This document shows, in pieces, positions 41,800 to 52,640 of a DNA stretch of 64,000 nucleotides. The notes below the pieces were generated by a model, which had not been told where the DNA came from, searched no databases, and saw nothing but the letters and a program-made list of their open reading frames with translations. The stretch is taken from positions 248,001 to 312,000 of the forward strand of contig JAHDVF020000215.1 in the NCBI GenBank assembly GCA_022606425.2. Reading direction: 5' to 3'. The stretch comes from Lepidostoma basale. Taxonomy: Eukaryota > Arthropoda > Insecta > Trichoptera > Lepidostomatidae. Every line of letters begins with the position of its first letter. Position 1 is the first letter of the stretch. Position numbers and translations under genes: made by a program.

Positions 41800-41955
41800 T
41801 TAATGAATTAAATTTTTAATACATTTTTTTCCACATTTGAATTTATTATTCATTCGTTCTGAAGGTTTTATACCTTCGTAATCGGGAGGACGGTACATAC
41901 ACAACTCAAAAGTGGAAAAATAAGGTTATAAAAAAATTCGTCCTCATGGATTTCC
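41800..41955. mobile_element. Family A element, degenerate
   Basis: 'aatgaattaaatttttaata', 'ttttttccacatttgaattt', 'tctgaaggttttataccttc' and 'aactcaaaagtggaaaaata', 'aattcgtcctcatggatttc'. Outer family A modules are clear; the GAAACAUGUC core is gone. Confidence 0.5.
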
Positions 41956-42266
41956 TCAATAGTGTTTCAAAAAACAATATTTAAAAGCTGTATCAATATT
42001 TAATAATTAAATATTATAATATATTATATAAATCTCTACACACTTTTAATAGAATTTTAGAGATTCGTTTAGCTTATTTGTTATATTGTTTAAAAATAAT
42101 GGGTATCTCTTGTTGACTATCTTATTTTATTTTTTGAATTAATCAAATGATGTTGAATGATGTAAATTTTTCGAAACTTGCTGGAAATGTATTTAAAATC
42201 AAGCTACTTGTAAAGTGTAATTGGTTGTTGGTGAATTTAAATTAATTTGATTTAATGTTTATTCAG
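41956..42266. other. Intronic AT-rich DNA ending in an acceptor
   Basis: Ends 'aatgtttattcag' at 42266. No other feature. Confidence 0.5.
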
Positions 42267-42500
42267 GTTCCACAAATGCCTCTGTATCTGATGATGAAGC
42301 AGCAGTGGACGATGATAATCGTTCGTCGTCTTCATCTGGCGCGGGAGAATCCGGAACCGGGCGGGTCCCTGAGGCACTAGGCGGAGAGATGGTGAACGGA
42401 AGGACCCTCGAAAAGGAGGACGACGATAGAGCAGCAGGAGAAGAGTCCGGTATAGGCACAGCTTCACCACCTCCGAGAGGAAGAAAGGACCAAGAGAAGG
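42267..42500 (+). CDS. Unrecognised host gene, third visible exon
   Basis: AG at 42265-42266, donor G|GTACGA with GT at 42501-42502. Phase 1 in (GGT = Gly across the junction), phase 1 out; 234 nt. Translation 'STNASVSDDEAAVDDDNRSS', then 'GAGESGTGRVPEALGGEMVN' and 'RTLEKEDDDRAAGEESGIGT'. Acidic, Ser/Gly-rich and clearly GC-richer than the surrounding intron. Other frames here are open too because of the composition; this one is fixed by splicing phase. Confidence 0.75.
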
Positions 42501-42549
42501 GTACGAATTAAATATGAATTAAAATAAGATATTTTTCAATAAAAAAATG

Positions 42550-43508
42550 ATCCATAAGATGTTTTGTACATATGGATAAAATGAGGTTAATGATGTAAAT
42601 GGAGTACAGAATCGAGGCAGACCGAGGAAAATATGGTATGACCAAATTTATCAAATTTTAAAGGTTGGTCATGTTAGAAGTCGGAAGAATCGACGTGCGT
42701 GTATGACTCGCCGTATGAATGTGGAGGAATCTAGAGAGGTGTGCCAGGATAGACTAGTGTGGCGGTTCATTCTCTCTGCCTACCCCTGCGGAGAAATGGC
42801 GTGATGGTTTTTTGTTATTGTTGTTGTTGTTGTAGTTGTAGTTTTTGTTGTTGTTGTTGGATAGAATGAGAAGCAGTGGAAGATCAAAGAAAGCATCGCG
42901 TGATATGTATGGTAGATGATTGTGTCCTAAAAAAGGATTACTCACATGTTTTGGACATATGGAACGAATATATGAGAGAACAATGTTTAAAAAGTTGTAT
43001 ACCAGCAGTGTGAACAGAAAAAGAAGCCGAGGAAAACATGGCATGATACAATTAATCAATTACACAAAGGCGGTCACATTCGAAGACAGAAAATCGACGA
43101 GCGTACATAACACGATGTATAAATGTAGAGGAATCGCGAGAAGGATGGCGGTTACTTTATATCTGCTACCCCTTCGGGGAGGCGGCATGATAATTATTTA
43201 GTTAGTTAGTTTGATGGTTGGACATAAGGAAAGAATGAATGAAGAAAGAATGGTAAAAAAATTATATGTTACTGATGTAAATGGAACCAGAAATAGAGGA
43301 AGACCGAGGAAAATGTGGCACGATCAAATAAATCAAATATTAAATGTCGGCCATGTGAGGAGTCAGAGAAATCGACGCGCGTGCATGACACGATGTATGA
43401 ATGTTAAGGAAGCGAGAGAAATATGTCAGGAAAGAAAAGTGTGGCAGTCCATTCTTTCTGCCTATCCCTTCGGGGAGACGGCGTGATGGTTAGTTAGTTT
43501 AGTTAGTT
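42550..43508 (+). pseudogene. Three tandem LINE-A 3' fragments
   Basis: 42550-42812, 42880-43200 and 43207-43508 each end in the family 3' end ('gaaatggcgtgatggttt', 'gaggcggcatgataatta', 'gagacggcgtgatggttagt'). The third has an open 91-aa C-terminus ('RMNEERMVKKLYVTDVNG', 'GRPRKMWHDQINQILNVGHV', 'AYPFGETA'). The first is followed by a GTT repeat (42810-42860). Confidence 0.85.
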
Positions 43509-43911
43509 TTTCTCAATTAAGTTTCGCGGTGTTTAAATTTTGTGATTTTATCATAAATCCGACTAAATCTTCAAGTCTATTATAATCTTAATGAACGCCG
43601 TTATTAAAAGCCTCTCCAATTAATTCTGCGGCAATAAATGAGTAGTTAACCCGATTCTGTGGCATCCCTCACACTGCTCTGGAGATTTCCTCAGCTTTGG
43701 AAATGGGAGTGTATTCGAGGGTTATCTTCAATCTTGTGAATATACTCGTAACATGTGTTCGGGTGATCAAGCGGTATGCCTAATCACGTATTAGAGCTTT
43801 ATTCAAATAATTGAATTTCAGACCTTATCATTCATTGTTTTTACGTGACAAAACGCGTTGAGGGAAACAAAGATGTTGTATGATTTTCAAGGAATAAATA
43901 TATATTGTAAT
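43509..43911. other. Intronic DNA, nothing supported
   Basis: Unique-looking, moderately AT-rich; no exon or repeat recognised. Confidence 0.4.
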
Positions 43912-44385
43912 TAACTAACTAACCTACTAACTAACCATCAAGTCATCTCCATGGAGGGGTAGGCGGAAAGAATGGACCGCCACACTGTTATATCCTGACA
44001 TACTTCTCTCGATTCCTCTACATTCATACATCTTGTCATGCATGCACGTCGATTTCTTCGACATTCTATATTTGATTAATTTGATCGTGCCACGTTTTCC
44101 TCGGCCTTCCTCTATTTCTAGCTCCGTTCACGTCGTTTACGTATACCTTCTTCACCATTCTGTCTTCACTCATTCTTTCAATATGTCCAAATCATCTTAA
44201 CGACCCTTCCATTATTTTGTTCATAACACTTTCATTCACTTCTTATTCTTGCATTTGACACTCTATCATATACAGATTTACCGCACATTCGACTCATAGA
44301 TCTCTACTGCATTTATTATACTTTCATTCTTCTTTTGCCAGTTCCATGCTTCACTTCCATACATAAGGGTCGGCACAAGAATTAA
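43912..44385 (-). pseudogene. LINE-A 3' half
   Basis: Reverse complement runs from 'LVPTLMYGSEAWNWQK' (44385-44330) to the tail 'ctaactaacctactaact' (43913-43930). Stops and frameshifts throughout. Confidence 0.8.
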
Positions 44386-44399
44386 TATATTTTAATTAT

Positions 44400-44925
44400 C
44401 TATACTCGTTGTATGATAGAGTGTCGAATAAAAACATAAGAAGTGAATACGGTGCGAATGATGGTGTTATGAACGAAATAAAGAAAGGATCATTAAGATT
44501 GTTTGGACACATGGAATGAATGAACGAAGACAAAATGGTACAAAAAGTATATGTTAACGATGTAAATGCAACTATGAATAGAGGAAGACCAAGAAAAACG
44601 TGACACGATCAAATTAATCAAATTATGAATGTCGGCCACGTGAGGAGTCAGGGAAATTGACGCGCGTGCATGACACGATGTATGAATGTTGAGGAAGCGA
44701 GAGAAATATGTTAGGAAAATAAATTGTGGCAGTTCATTCTTTCTGCCTTCCTTTGGGGAGACGGCGTGATGGTTAGTTAGTTAATTAGTTAGTAATTTTC
44801 TGTATTCGTTTACCGATATTTATGTGTGAAAGTACCTATTACAGAATAAATGCAGTAGAAATGAGATCTCATAGACGAATGTGTGATAAGTCTGTATATG
44901 AGTGTCAAATGCAAATATAAGAAGT
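44400..44925 (+). pseudogene. LINE-A 3' half plus a second scrap
   Basis: 44405-44800: 'YDRVSNKNIRSEYGANDGVM', 'GSLRLFGHME', 'VYVNDVNA', 'RGRPRKT', ending 'gagacggcgtgatggttagt'. 44838-44925 restarts at 'RINAVEMRSHRRMCDKSVYE'. It faces the minus copy at 43912-44385, forming a large imperfect inverted repeat. Confidence 0.75.
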
Positions 44926-44974
44926 GCTTATTTTGTCAACCGATAATGTTCTGGCTATTTTTTTTTTACTATAA

Positions 44975-45290
44975 ATTTTATTTTTCTCTATATGTTTCGA
45001 AGATTTTACGCTGTCAAAATTGGGCGAAAGTTTTTTTTATATCTTTTTTCCAATGGTGAAAGTTTAAAACTTCGAAACATTTCTAGAAAAATATACTAAA
45101 AAGTGGAAAAACTGGAAGACCGCCTAAGAGATGGAGGGACAGCTGGATCTCATCATCCGACGAGACATGATATCTGTGTCACAGATCTTCAGATCTATTA
45201 AAAGAAGAAGAAGAAGGAGAAGAAGATAAAAAAATTCGTCATGGAATTTCACAGTATTAACGCCTTAAATTTAGCAAGATTTAAGTTAAA
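44975..45290. mobile_element. Family A inverted pair interrupted by a LINE-C scrap
   Basis: Arms 'tttctctatatgtttcgaag' and 'cttcgaaacatttctagaaa'. 45118-45225 is a LINE-C end ('GRPPKRWRDSWISSS', GAA tail) inserted after 'aaaagtggaaaaac'. The family resumes with 'aattcgtcatggaatttcac' and 'agtattaacgcctta'. Cores are degenerate. Confidence 0.65.
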
Positions 45291-45475
45291 TCTGTGATAT
45301 TATACGACTGACATTATAAATTTATTCTGTTATTTGTAATTTTCATTTTGTTTTGAACATTGTATAACATTATTTTAAACATTGCCTAGGCTGGTCCCCT
45401 GAAATATCTTGTCTAGGTCATTTAAAATATCCCTTATTTTTCTGCATTTTTAACAACTTTTTACTTTATCCGCAG

Positions 45476-46191
45476 GTCAGAGTAACCTTAGCAAGATTAA
45501 AAGAAAAGAAACCTGGGAACGGTTGAGAAGAAGACAGAGTAACAGCACTAGACATCCTCAGTACTTCAGGGCTTCCTCAGGAAACGACGTTTGGGTCAGA
45601 AGAGAAAACGTTACCACGCAAACTGTAACCCCAGAAGACACGGAAACAATAGTGTCAGATCAAACCTGCAACACGTCTTCGAACGAAAATCTTCTAGAAG
45701 ATTCATTCAACGATACGTCAATGAGTGAAAACTCATTGCGTAGAAACATGTTTTACAAGAAGTATAACGAAGTGAATCAGTCGTCTAGTGGAATAGAAAG
45801 TTCAGTGAATATGGCAGAGGAAACCGACGATGCATCGGTTTTAGATTCGAGTGTGACGTCGATTCCAAGTGCTTACGTGACATTGAGGTCGAGTAAGCCA
45901 GTGCGACCGACGCATTTGAAGCTGGCGGCTCCATTTGCTCCCTCGACTTCAGTGGAAAGTCCGAATTCATCCGGTGATTGCTTGGATGATTCTAGAAGCT
46001 TTAAGGACTTTTTAGGCGTTGTGACACGCAGGGAACAGCCGTCTCCTTCCTCGGCTTCCCTGCGGTTGATCATAGCCCCGCTGCCTACGGATTTAGGCAG
46101 CAAGTGTTCAAGTGTACCAATTTTGTTGAAGAGAAGATTGCCTGACGGTGGTTTGCCAAGGCGCACTGGGGCAACAGAGAGCGAGGAATGC
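45476..46191 (+). CDS. Unrecognised host gene, fourth visible exon
   Basis: AG at 45474-45475, donor TGC|GTAAGT with GT at 46192-46193. Phase 1 in (GGT = Gly), phase 0 out; 716 nt, about 239 codons. Begins 'QSNLSKIKRKETWERLRRR' (basic, possibly helical), then a Ser/Thr/Asn-rich stretch. Near the end are more structured-looking parts: 'PSAYVTLRSSKPVRPTHLKL', 'RSFKDFLGVVTRRE' and 'SASLRLIIAPLPTDLGSKC'. No domain recognised. With the previous exons it gives at least 835 codons. Confidence 0.85.
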
Positions 46192-46227
46192 GTAAGTTTT
46201 TCATTGTCACTCTATATTAATATCATT

Positions 46228-46935
46228 CAATAATAGTTTATTGTTTTGACCGAAACACTACGATACTTTAACATTAGTTAGTTAGAAAGTTTCAATCCTG
46301 GGATTGGTTTGCAGCAATTTATTCTATTCTTCTCTTCCATTCTTCCCTGTCTTGTGCGACTCTTTTGAAATCTGCATATGATGAGCAGGGCACGTCCACC
46401 AACAGGTCCTCCAGGTACTCTCGGCGTGGGCGTCCCCTAGAGTTGTCCCCTCGGTCATACCCCTAGCATTATAAACTGTTAAATTAAACTTTGTTAAAAC
46501 TGTTAAATTAAACTTTGCATCACAATTGTATTTTTATTTTTCGCAACAGTTGTTTCGTCAACCTATGTTGACACCATCAGGTGTTACAATAATATATCAA
46601 ATTTATTATTATTATTTAAAAAAAAATATTATTATAATTATATTTTCCACCTTTAATATTTTCTCATATAAATAGTAATTAACCGTTCTTTTAATTAAAA
46701 TAATTAGGTACCAAACTCAACTCCAGCAAGAACTTCAAAATTATATCAAAGAAATTATTCAAATTGACATAGGAACAAATACACATAAAGGTTCGAAAAT
46801 TCACGAAAATTTGACATTTGATATATTATTGTAACACCTGATGATGTAAACGTAGGTTAACGAAACAGCTGTCGCAAAAAAATAAAATACAATTGTGATA
46901 CATAATACAAAGTTTTTCTAATTTAACAGTTTGTT
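46228..46935. mobile_element. Family B' inverted-pair element with a LINE-C insertion
   Basis: Outer module 'ttattgttttgaccgaaaca' (46238); left arm on the minus strand (46535-46600): CUGAUGG-U-GUCAAC-AUAG-GUUGAC-GAAACAACUGUUGCG; spacer with module M; right arm at 46829. 46272-46460 is a minus-strand LINE-C end ('GRPRREYLEDLLVDVPCSSY', 'FKRVAQDREEWKRRI'). Confidence 0.75.
46829..46878 (+). ncRNA. Hammerhead-like motif, family B', intact core
   Basis: CUGAUGA (46838-46844), extra U (46845), helix II GUAAAC/GUUAAC with loop GUAG (5 of 6 pairs, one A-A), GAAA (46862-46865), ACAGCUGU, C17 at 46873. Helix I is weak (first pair C-G only), so activity is doubtful although the invariant core is complete. 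Confidence 0.5.
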
Positions 46936-47039
46936 TACATTCAATAATATAAAGTATTGCCAATAACCCAATAGAAAATCTCAATCCAAAACAGTAAGCT
47001 GAGCACCTTTATGTTCATTTTCTTGTTCGTGTCAAAAGC

Positions 47040-47440
47040 AATCTAGTTTTGCAGGGATTGCGCTAAAAATTCATCATATTAGTCATCATTGGCTGTTTCT
47101 CGTATCCGTGGAAGACTCTCCTTCACAGATGTGGATCCTCATGTGACTTTAGAACCTCACACACTTAAGGGGTATATAGAGCAGGGGAAGACGTTGGCAC
47201 TGGAACTCCCACGGTCTCTTGATGGCCTCTTCTTTCTTCTTCTCCTTCTCTCTGCGGCGTCATCTCTGCGCCATGCAACAAAGTCTTGCGTGCATTTATG
47301 TACTGTTATTCTTCATCTTCGTCTATCTTCTGCAATATTTTCCCAGCATTCACAATCAATGACAGTTCTGAGAAGATTCGCTTTAAGGGTTTATGGTTAT
47401 AGTAACACCACATGCGAAGGTTGAAATTAAAGTTTTTTTT
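47040..47440 (-). pseudogene. Probable LINE C-terminal fragment, unplaced
   Basis: Minus strand encodes 'TVIDCECWENIAEDRRRWR'-like text, then 'DFVAWRRDDAAERRRRKKR', which resembles the '..DR..WR..V......RR.AAE.RR.K' end of some lepidopteran non-LTR elements. The plus ORF (111 aa) is a shadow. Family unassigned. Confidence 0.4.
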
Positions 47441-47620
47441 TTAATTGTTATGATTTTACTTTTACTAGCATACAATAGATTTTTTTCAACGCATATCTTG
47501 AACATTATATTTTATTAATCGATAACCAAATAAAACCATTTTATGACTCTTAACTTTGCCAAACAGTTTATAAATTTTTTTCTGATTAAGGTAATATAAT
47601 TTAAGTGTATTATTATTATA

Positions 47621-47658
<38 letters not shown>

Positions 47659-48309
47659 CATTTATGTATCCTTGCATTGTTCCAGATGCCACATAAGCAG
47701 AGAGCGCAGTCGGAAAAGAAATTAGAAGGTAATTTAAACAAAACATAATCAAAAGCTTTTCTGTATATTATTGTATTATATAAAGCTGTATCCACAAAAA
47801 TGTCTCCCCTTTTATAATGAAATGTGTAAATTATGGTAATGCATTGAAGCACAGGATTGAAAAACTATATCAAATTATAAAAGAAACAATTGATTTCGCT
47901 CGAAGGCGGCTAGCTTAAATACTGAAACTTGATTGGGTTTGATATTGAGGATATGCAGTGTCGGATTAAGGCAGCACGAGACATATTTGTATGATAATAA
48001 TAAAAAAAACCTTTACAGATAAATATGAGCAAATTCAGAAATAAAACTCAATTTCGTTAAGTTAATTACATTCAATGTTTATTAAGGTGGGGTTTGTAGG
48101 ATGTTCATGTGCCTTAACTCACGTTTTTATATGATTTAATTTCGAAACACTAACAAGGGGAGGTCAAGAATTAATAGAAAATTAATTCTTTTGGGATGGG
48201 ATTTCGCAAGATTGTAGTACCCCCTAAAAGTCATTCTTGGTCAAAGTATTAAAGCGAAATAGCCAGTCAATTTCTAGAAAAAAATCTTATTACTTTTCAC
48301 CGTTGCTTA
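47441..48309. other. AT-rich DNA with a TTA microsatellite
   Basis: 47607-47660 is a TTA repeat, the likely tail of a decayed element at 47665-47715 ('ttgttccagatgccacataa'). No gene. Confidence 0.4.
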
Positions 48310-48545
48310 TGCAGGGTGCGGCAGCATAACATCCTTTTTCAAATTTAAAATTTTTCGTACTGGGTTGCGATCACAGAACATCCATTCGAAAAGTAGGCCT
48401 CAACGGCGAACGCACGCTCCTCACTGTTCCAACGTATGATGCCGACTAAACTGTATCGGGACAAAACTTCATAGTTTCGCCTCTCGAACGTGACACAAGT
48501 TAACCACCCTACGTATTTGAACGTACGTGATACGTTCACTTTGAC
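48310..48545 (-). pseudogene. mariner-like transposase relic, N-terminus fused to the 3' TIR
   Basis: The minus ORF (65 aa) ends 'RWNSEERAFAVEAYFSNGCS', the helix-turn-helix (DUF4817-like) start of a Tc1/mariner-type transposase. It is followed within 30 bp by 'GTTATGCTGCCGCACCCTG', the element's terminus (on the plus strand CAGGGTGCGGCAGC at 48313). The whole catalytic domain is deleted. Same broad family as 12010-12540. Confidence 0.6.
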
Positions 48546-49739
48546 TGTACGATTCTGCGCTATCCCGTAGCACGTACGCGCTTAAGAAAAAGTAATGTAT
48601 CTAAAATGTATAAATTGTTAGGGATACGCGCGTGTGCCAAACAACACTCGAGTACAAGTCTTCATAAATATGATAGTTTTACAAGAGGCAGGCAAAGTGT
48701 GTGGCCGATTTTTGACGTTTCGTAATTTAAAAAAAATTAAATTAATGTATAATTAAATTTCATTAATAAAAAACCTGCTTTTTTGGACGTTTCTCGGAAA
48801 ATAACCCAAATGTAGGGCGGTTAATATGGAGTCTTATTTTTTTGTCTCTTCCGTAAGCTCTTTCAGCATGATATCAATACGATACTTCTGCTATATACCT
48901 AATCCGGTACTGGGGATATGTTGTATCTTCGCCAGTGGTTAAGCTCGAGGGGCGGTTCCATCTGGAATTAAAACCATTCTTCTAGAAAACATAACCGAGT
49001 ATGTACACATGGAGCGAGCTCTGTTTTAGCTTCCACCATAATAACCACCCTCGCTGGGGTCGCTCATGCGAGTGCCTTTGCCCTCGGTCCGGGCTGCCTA
49101 TGCCCCCAGCCGTTACAGGTCAGCGGGCGACAGAAATAGGATCGACGCGACACGGGGGTGTTTCAGAAATCATCAATTGTCAGAATAATTCACTGATTGA
49201 ATCATTCCAGTACGAATCAAGTTTTTATTTATTTTTCTTTACCCTTTCATGGCCGCAAATAAATCACGCCGCAGTGCTCAGCAGGCCGAATATTTTTTGT
49301 CAAAATAAAACTCGTTTTAAAAATTTATTTTGCTGTGCTAAGAAATTATAGTTTACTTACTTAACTTATTCGTTAAGAGTTATAAAAAGAGACCGATATC
49401 ACTAGCAAAACACTGATAAAATAGGTGCTGACATACCGAAAACAAGTAAAAACAAGTTCTTTCATAATATTAATTGAAAATTATACGAAAACTACGCAAA
49501 CGATCAACGATTCTGACAGCGAGGACCTAATATTTTCGATTGTGATAGCCCTGCAATATGACATCTGTATACTGTCAGCTAAAACAGTTTTCGAAATTTA
49601 CCGATTAATCGGTTAAAAGTATTTGGAAACTTGACAAAATATTTCGGGATAACTAAAACAGAGAACAGTGTGTGTTCCGTTTCTGGCAAATTGTCAATAC
49701 AAGTCAATACGGCGCAAAAATACGTTACCAAAAGTACTA
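48546..49739. other. Mixed unique DNA
   Basis: 48546-48720 has several CGTACG-type words ('gtagcacgtacgcgctta'). 49050-49165 is a GC-rich island ('gtccgggctgcctatgcccc') that reads like an old LINE piece. No exon with good splice sites was found. Confidence 0.35.
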
Positions 49740-49805
49740 CCGAGATATCTCGTCTCTGGCCACACGGGCACTGCGCCGTTTGCCGAGATATCTCGTCTCT
49801 GGCAA
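49740..49805. repeat. Short direct repeat
   Basis: 'ccgagatatctcgtctctgg' occurs twice (49740-49759 and 49781-49800), spaced by 'ccacacgggcactgcgccgt'. 'gagatatctc' is itself a palindrome. Confidence 0.7.
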
Positions 49806-49829
49806 CCATCGAGTTAACATTAGGCCTTT

Positions 49830-50400
49830 TTAATTTTTAATTTATTTAATTTAATTTATTTTAATAAAAATCACAAACATTACAGACATATAATTCCAGA
49901 TCGTTAGCAATTACATTAAAATAATTTATAAGAGAAATCTAAAAAAAATTAAGCTTAAGAATTAGAGAGAATCATAACATTGATATAATTTATAAGAGAA
50001 ATCTAAAAAAAATTAAGCTTAAGAATTAGAGAGAATCATAACATTGATATTGCATCCCTGAGGCAACTCACACTATCACGAAATTTGTCGACCTCCGAGG
50101 CGACCCGATTAAGCAATCAGATTGCCCTACCTACAGGCATAACCATTGGCAGGTTGGTTCTGCAGCGCGGCAAATAAAACAATCTGTGCTGTCTATGACG
50201 AAGGTAATTGTCAGGGACAAATAGACCTACATCACTCAGGACATCCGAGTTTTGTATACGGCCGCCAATCAGCTGAAAGAAGTGAACTCCCAAGTGGATA
50301 TTCCTCCTTCTCTCCAATGATTGGTAACTTAGCATACCTAGCAAGAATTTAGTCGGAAAGAGCCACGGGTAATAACCGCGCTCCCTGAGGGGAAATATGA
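49830..50400 (-). pseudogene. LINE-D C-terminal region with duplicated 3' UTR
   Basis: Minus ORF: 'MLSYQSLERRRNIHLGVHFF', 'GLFVPDNYLRHRQHRLFYLP', 'RTNLPMVMPVGRA'. The 3' UTR contains a perfect 64-bp tandem duplication (49921-49984 and 49985-50048). Confidence 0.75.
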
Positions 50401-51110
50401 AATATGGCGAGAATCTTTAATTCGGGATTATAAACGGCTTAATTAAACTTAATATAAACGGCTTAAAACGGAAAATTTTACTTCTAGTGCAATCTTTGTA
50501 TGGGAAAGTCTTCTCAAAAATAATATAAACAAACTTCCTGAAAACATGATTTCATTCCTCAATATTTAAAATTTTAATTGATGTTCCTTCAATCATGTTG
50601 AATTTCCATAGTGCTTTCTTCATTAATTTCCTTTGAACATGCCGAAAAACATAAGCAGTAATAACAGTGTTTTGTTTCATGAAAAATCGTTTTATGGGTT
50701 TATTAAAGTTTATCAAAATTTTAAGAAATCAAAACGTTTATAATCACTTTTCAAATTAATGTGACTCTTAAATTGTGATTGCATTAAAAGTTGTATTCCT
50801 AAATGTTGAGATTTTTAACCGATATTTTTTATTACGGTATTATTTCCTGGTGTTTTTATTTTTCCTCCCTTTGCGCTTAAAATCCAAAACAATAGAGCAA
50901 CAAAAGCTTTCCTCTAAAATTGTTTATCATGTTTTAGAAGCATGTGACCTAGACCAACTGTTAGATCAACAGTTCACTTAAGAAAATGTCCATTATTTAT
51001 CGTTTACCTTCCTATAAAATGTATCTATAGAATTAGTTTTGTTTCAAAATAAAACTTAATAATAAATGTATTTTTAGAATTAGTGATTGTTATTTTCAAT
51101 GTTAACATTG
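50401..51110. other. AT-rich DNA, nothing supported
   Basis: 50600-50720 has scraps resembling families A and G ('gtgttttgtttcatgaaaaa') but nothing diagnostic. Confidence 0.35.
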
Positions 51111-51114
51111 TCAT

Positions 51115-51360
51115 TCTTCTATATTCGCCTTCAATTTGTGTTATGGATTCATATTTGAATAAATATGAATGCACTTAGCAACACCTTATTTCACTTATTA
51201 AAGACATGTATCGGTTATAAAGTTATAACATAACCCTTTTCAAAGTACAAATTTTTTAACTAATGTTTTTTTTTATAATGTTAAAAAATTGTATTTTACA
51301 TTGAAAAAGTTTGTTATAACCCAAACATGTCTGTGATAAGTGAATTAAAGTGTTGTATTA
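51115..51360. mobile_element. Family D inverted-pair element
   Basis: 'ttctatattcgccttcaatt', 'gtgttatggattcatatttg', then a minus arm (51205-51245: GGUUAU/AUAACC helix II, GAUACAUGUC) and a plus arm (51300-51345: CCAAACAUGUCUGUG), with the outer 'cacttattaaag' / 'gataagtgaattaaa' inverted. Cores are degenerate. Confidence 0.55.
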
Positions 51361-51362
51361 CT

Positions 51363-51690
51363 AAACTAACTAACTAACTTACCATCACGCCGTCTCCCCA
51401 GAGGGGTAGGCAGAAAGAATGGAACGCCACACTGTTCTGTCCTGACATACTTCTCTCGCTTCCTCTGCATTCATACATCATGTCATGAACGCACGTCAAT
51501 TTTTCCGACTCCTCACGTGACCGACATTCAATATTTGATTGATTTGATCGTGCCACGTTTTCCTCGACCTTCCTCTATTTCTAGCTCCGTTCACGCCATT
51601 TATATATACCTTCTTTACCATTCTGTCTTCACTCATTCTTTCCATGTGTCCAAACCATCTTAATGACCCTTTCCTTATTTTAACACGTAA
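51363..51690 (-). pseudogene. LINE-A C-terminal fragment
   Basis: Minus strand: 'RKGSLRWFGHMERMSEDRMV', 'GARNRGRSRKTWHDQINQIL', then a frameshift and the 3' end 'cgccgtctccccagaggggt' in reverse; tail 'ctaactaactaactt' (51365-51379). Confidence 0.85.
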
Positions 51691-51769
51691 CATTTACGAA
51701 ACACGAAACACAAAAAACGTAACATTTACTTATTTTATTAATTTATTTTTTATTTTTGTATAAAATAGG

Positions 51770-52640
51770 TAGTTTGTACCCAATTACTGTGTATAATTTT
51801 TTTTAGCTATTATGTTGATATGGAAATATATAATAGGTAGCTAAACTATCGCCGTTTTATTGTCACGTGTATTATACACTATTATACACATAAGCTGGGC
51901 AGCATTCAAAAATCTTGGTCACATTTTGAAAAATCCGAAAATACCCATCAACCTGAAAAGGAGAGTGTTCAATGCCTGTGTTCTGCTAGTGTTCACTTAT
52001 GGTATTGAGACAGTCACAATGTCACAAAAAAGTGCCAACAAGCTAAGAGTCACTCAGAGAGCAATGGAGAGAGCCATGTTGGGTATCAGTTTACGGGACA
52101 GACTCAGAAATTATTATTATTATTATTATTATTTTGTTGAAAAAACTCCTTACATCATTACAGCGCAAGCCAAATCGATGTAAAGGGTGAAATAAAAGAA
52201 TATCAAAGGAAATATACATAGAACCATAGAAATGAGGACATAAGAGTCAGGACAAAGGTTTCCGATGTTGTCAAGATGGCCGCAACCCTCAAGTGGCGAT
52301 GGGCGGGACATGTCGCTCGCGATCCAGAAGAAAACAAGGCGACTGCTGTGCTGGTGGCCAAGGACGGCAAAGCGTGGAGTTGGGCGCCCACAGTTGCGTT
52401 GGCGCGACGATATCCGGAGAAGTGCGGGAAGTGCCTGGATGCGGATCGCTCAGAATAGAAGAGAATGGAAAATGCGAGAGGAGGCCTACGTCCAGGAGTG
52501 GACGGTCAATACGGGCTGAAGAAGAATAAGTTTTATACACTAGGACAAAGACAGTTAACAATCACACTGCCTTCGCTGGGAATCGAACTTCGGACCTTCG
52601 GTACCGCAGTCAATGCTCTTGCCACTCGCTAAAAGGTCGT
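51770..52640 (-). mobile_element. SINE S2 split by LINE-C
   Basis: 51775-51880 is S2 body in reverse ('ataggtagctaaactatcgc', 'ttattgtcacgtgtattata'); 52533-52640 is its head ('aatcacactgccttcgctgg', box B reverse GGAATCGAACTT, 'gccactcgctaaaaggtcgt'). The piece between is LINE-C, with 'ttatacac' text at both junctions as a probable target duplication. Confidence 0.7.
51885..52532 (+). pseudogene. LINE-C C-terminal region
   Basis: 'KNLGHILKNPKIPINLKRRV', 'VLLVFTYGIETVTMSQKSAN', 'RAMERAMLGISLRDRLRN', then a short S2-derived insert with a TTA run (52110-52195), then 'AATLKWRWAGHVARDPEEN', 'RPQLRWRDDIRRSAGS' and 'EEAYVQEWTVNTG', ending in 'gaagaagaataa'. Frames shift twice. Confidence 0.8.

Noticed and set aside
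45785..46166. Minus-strand ORFs opposite the fourth exon
   Set aside because: They are shadows of the GC-richer coding exon; splice sites and phase support the plus strand only.
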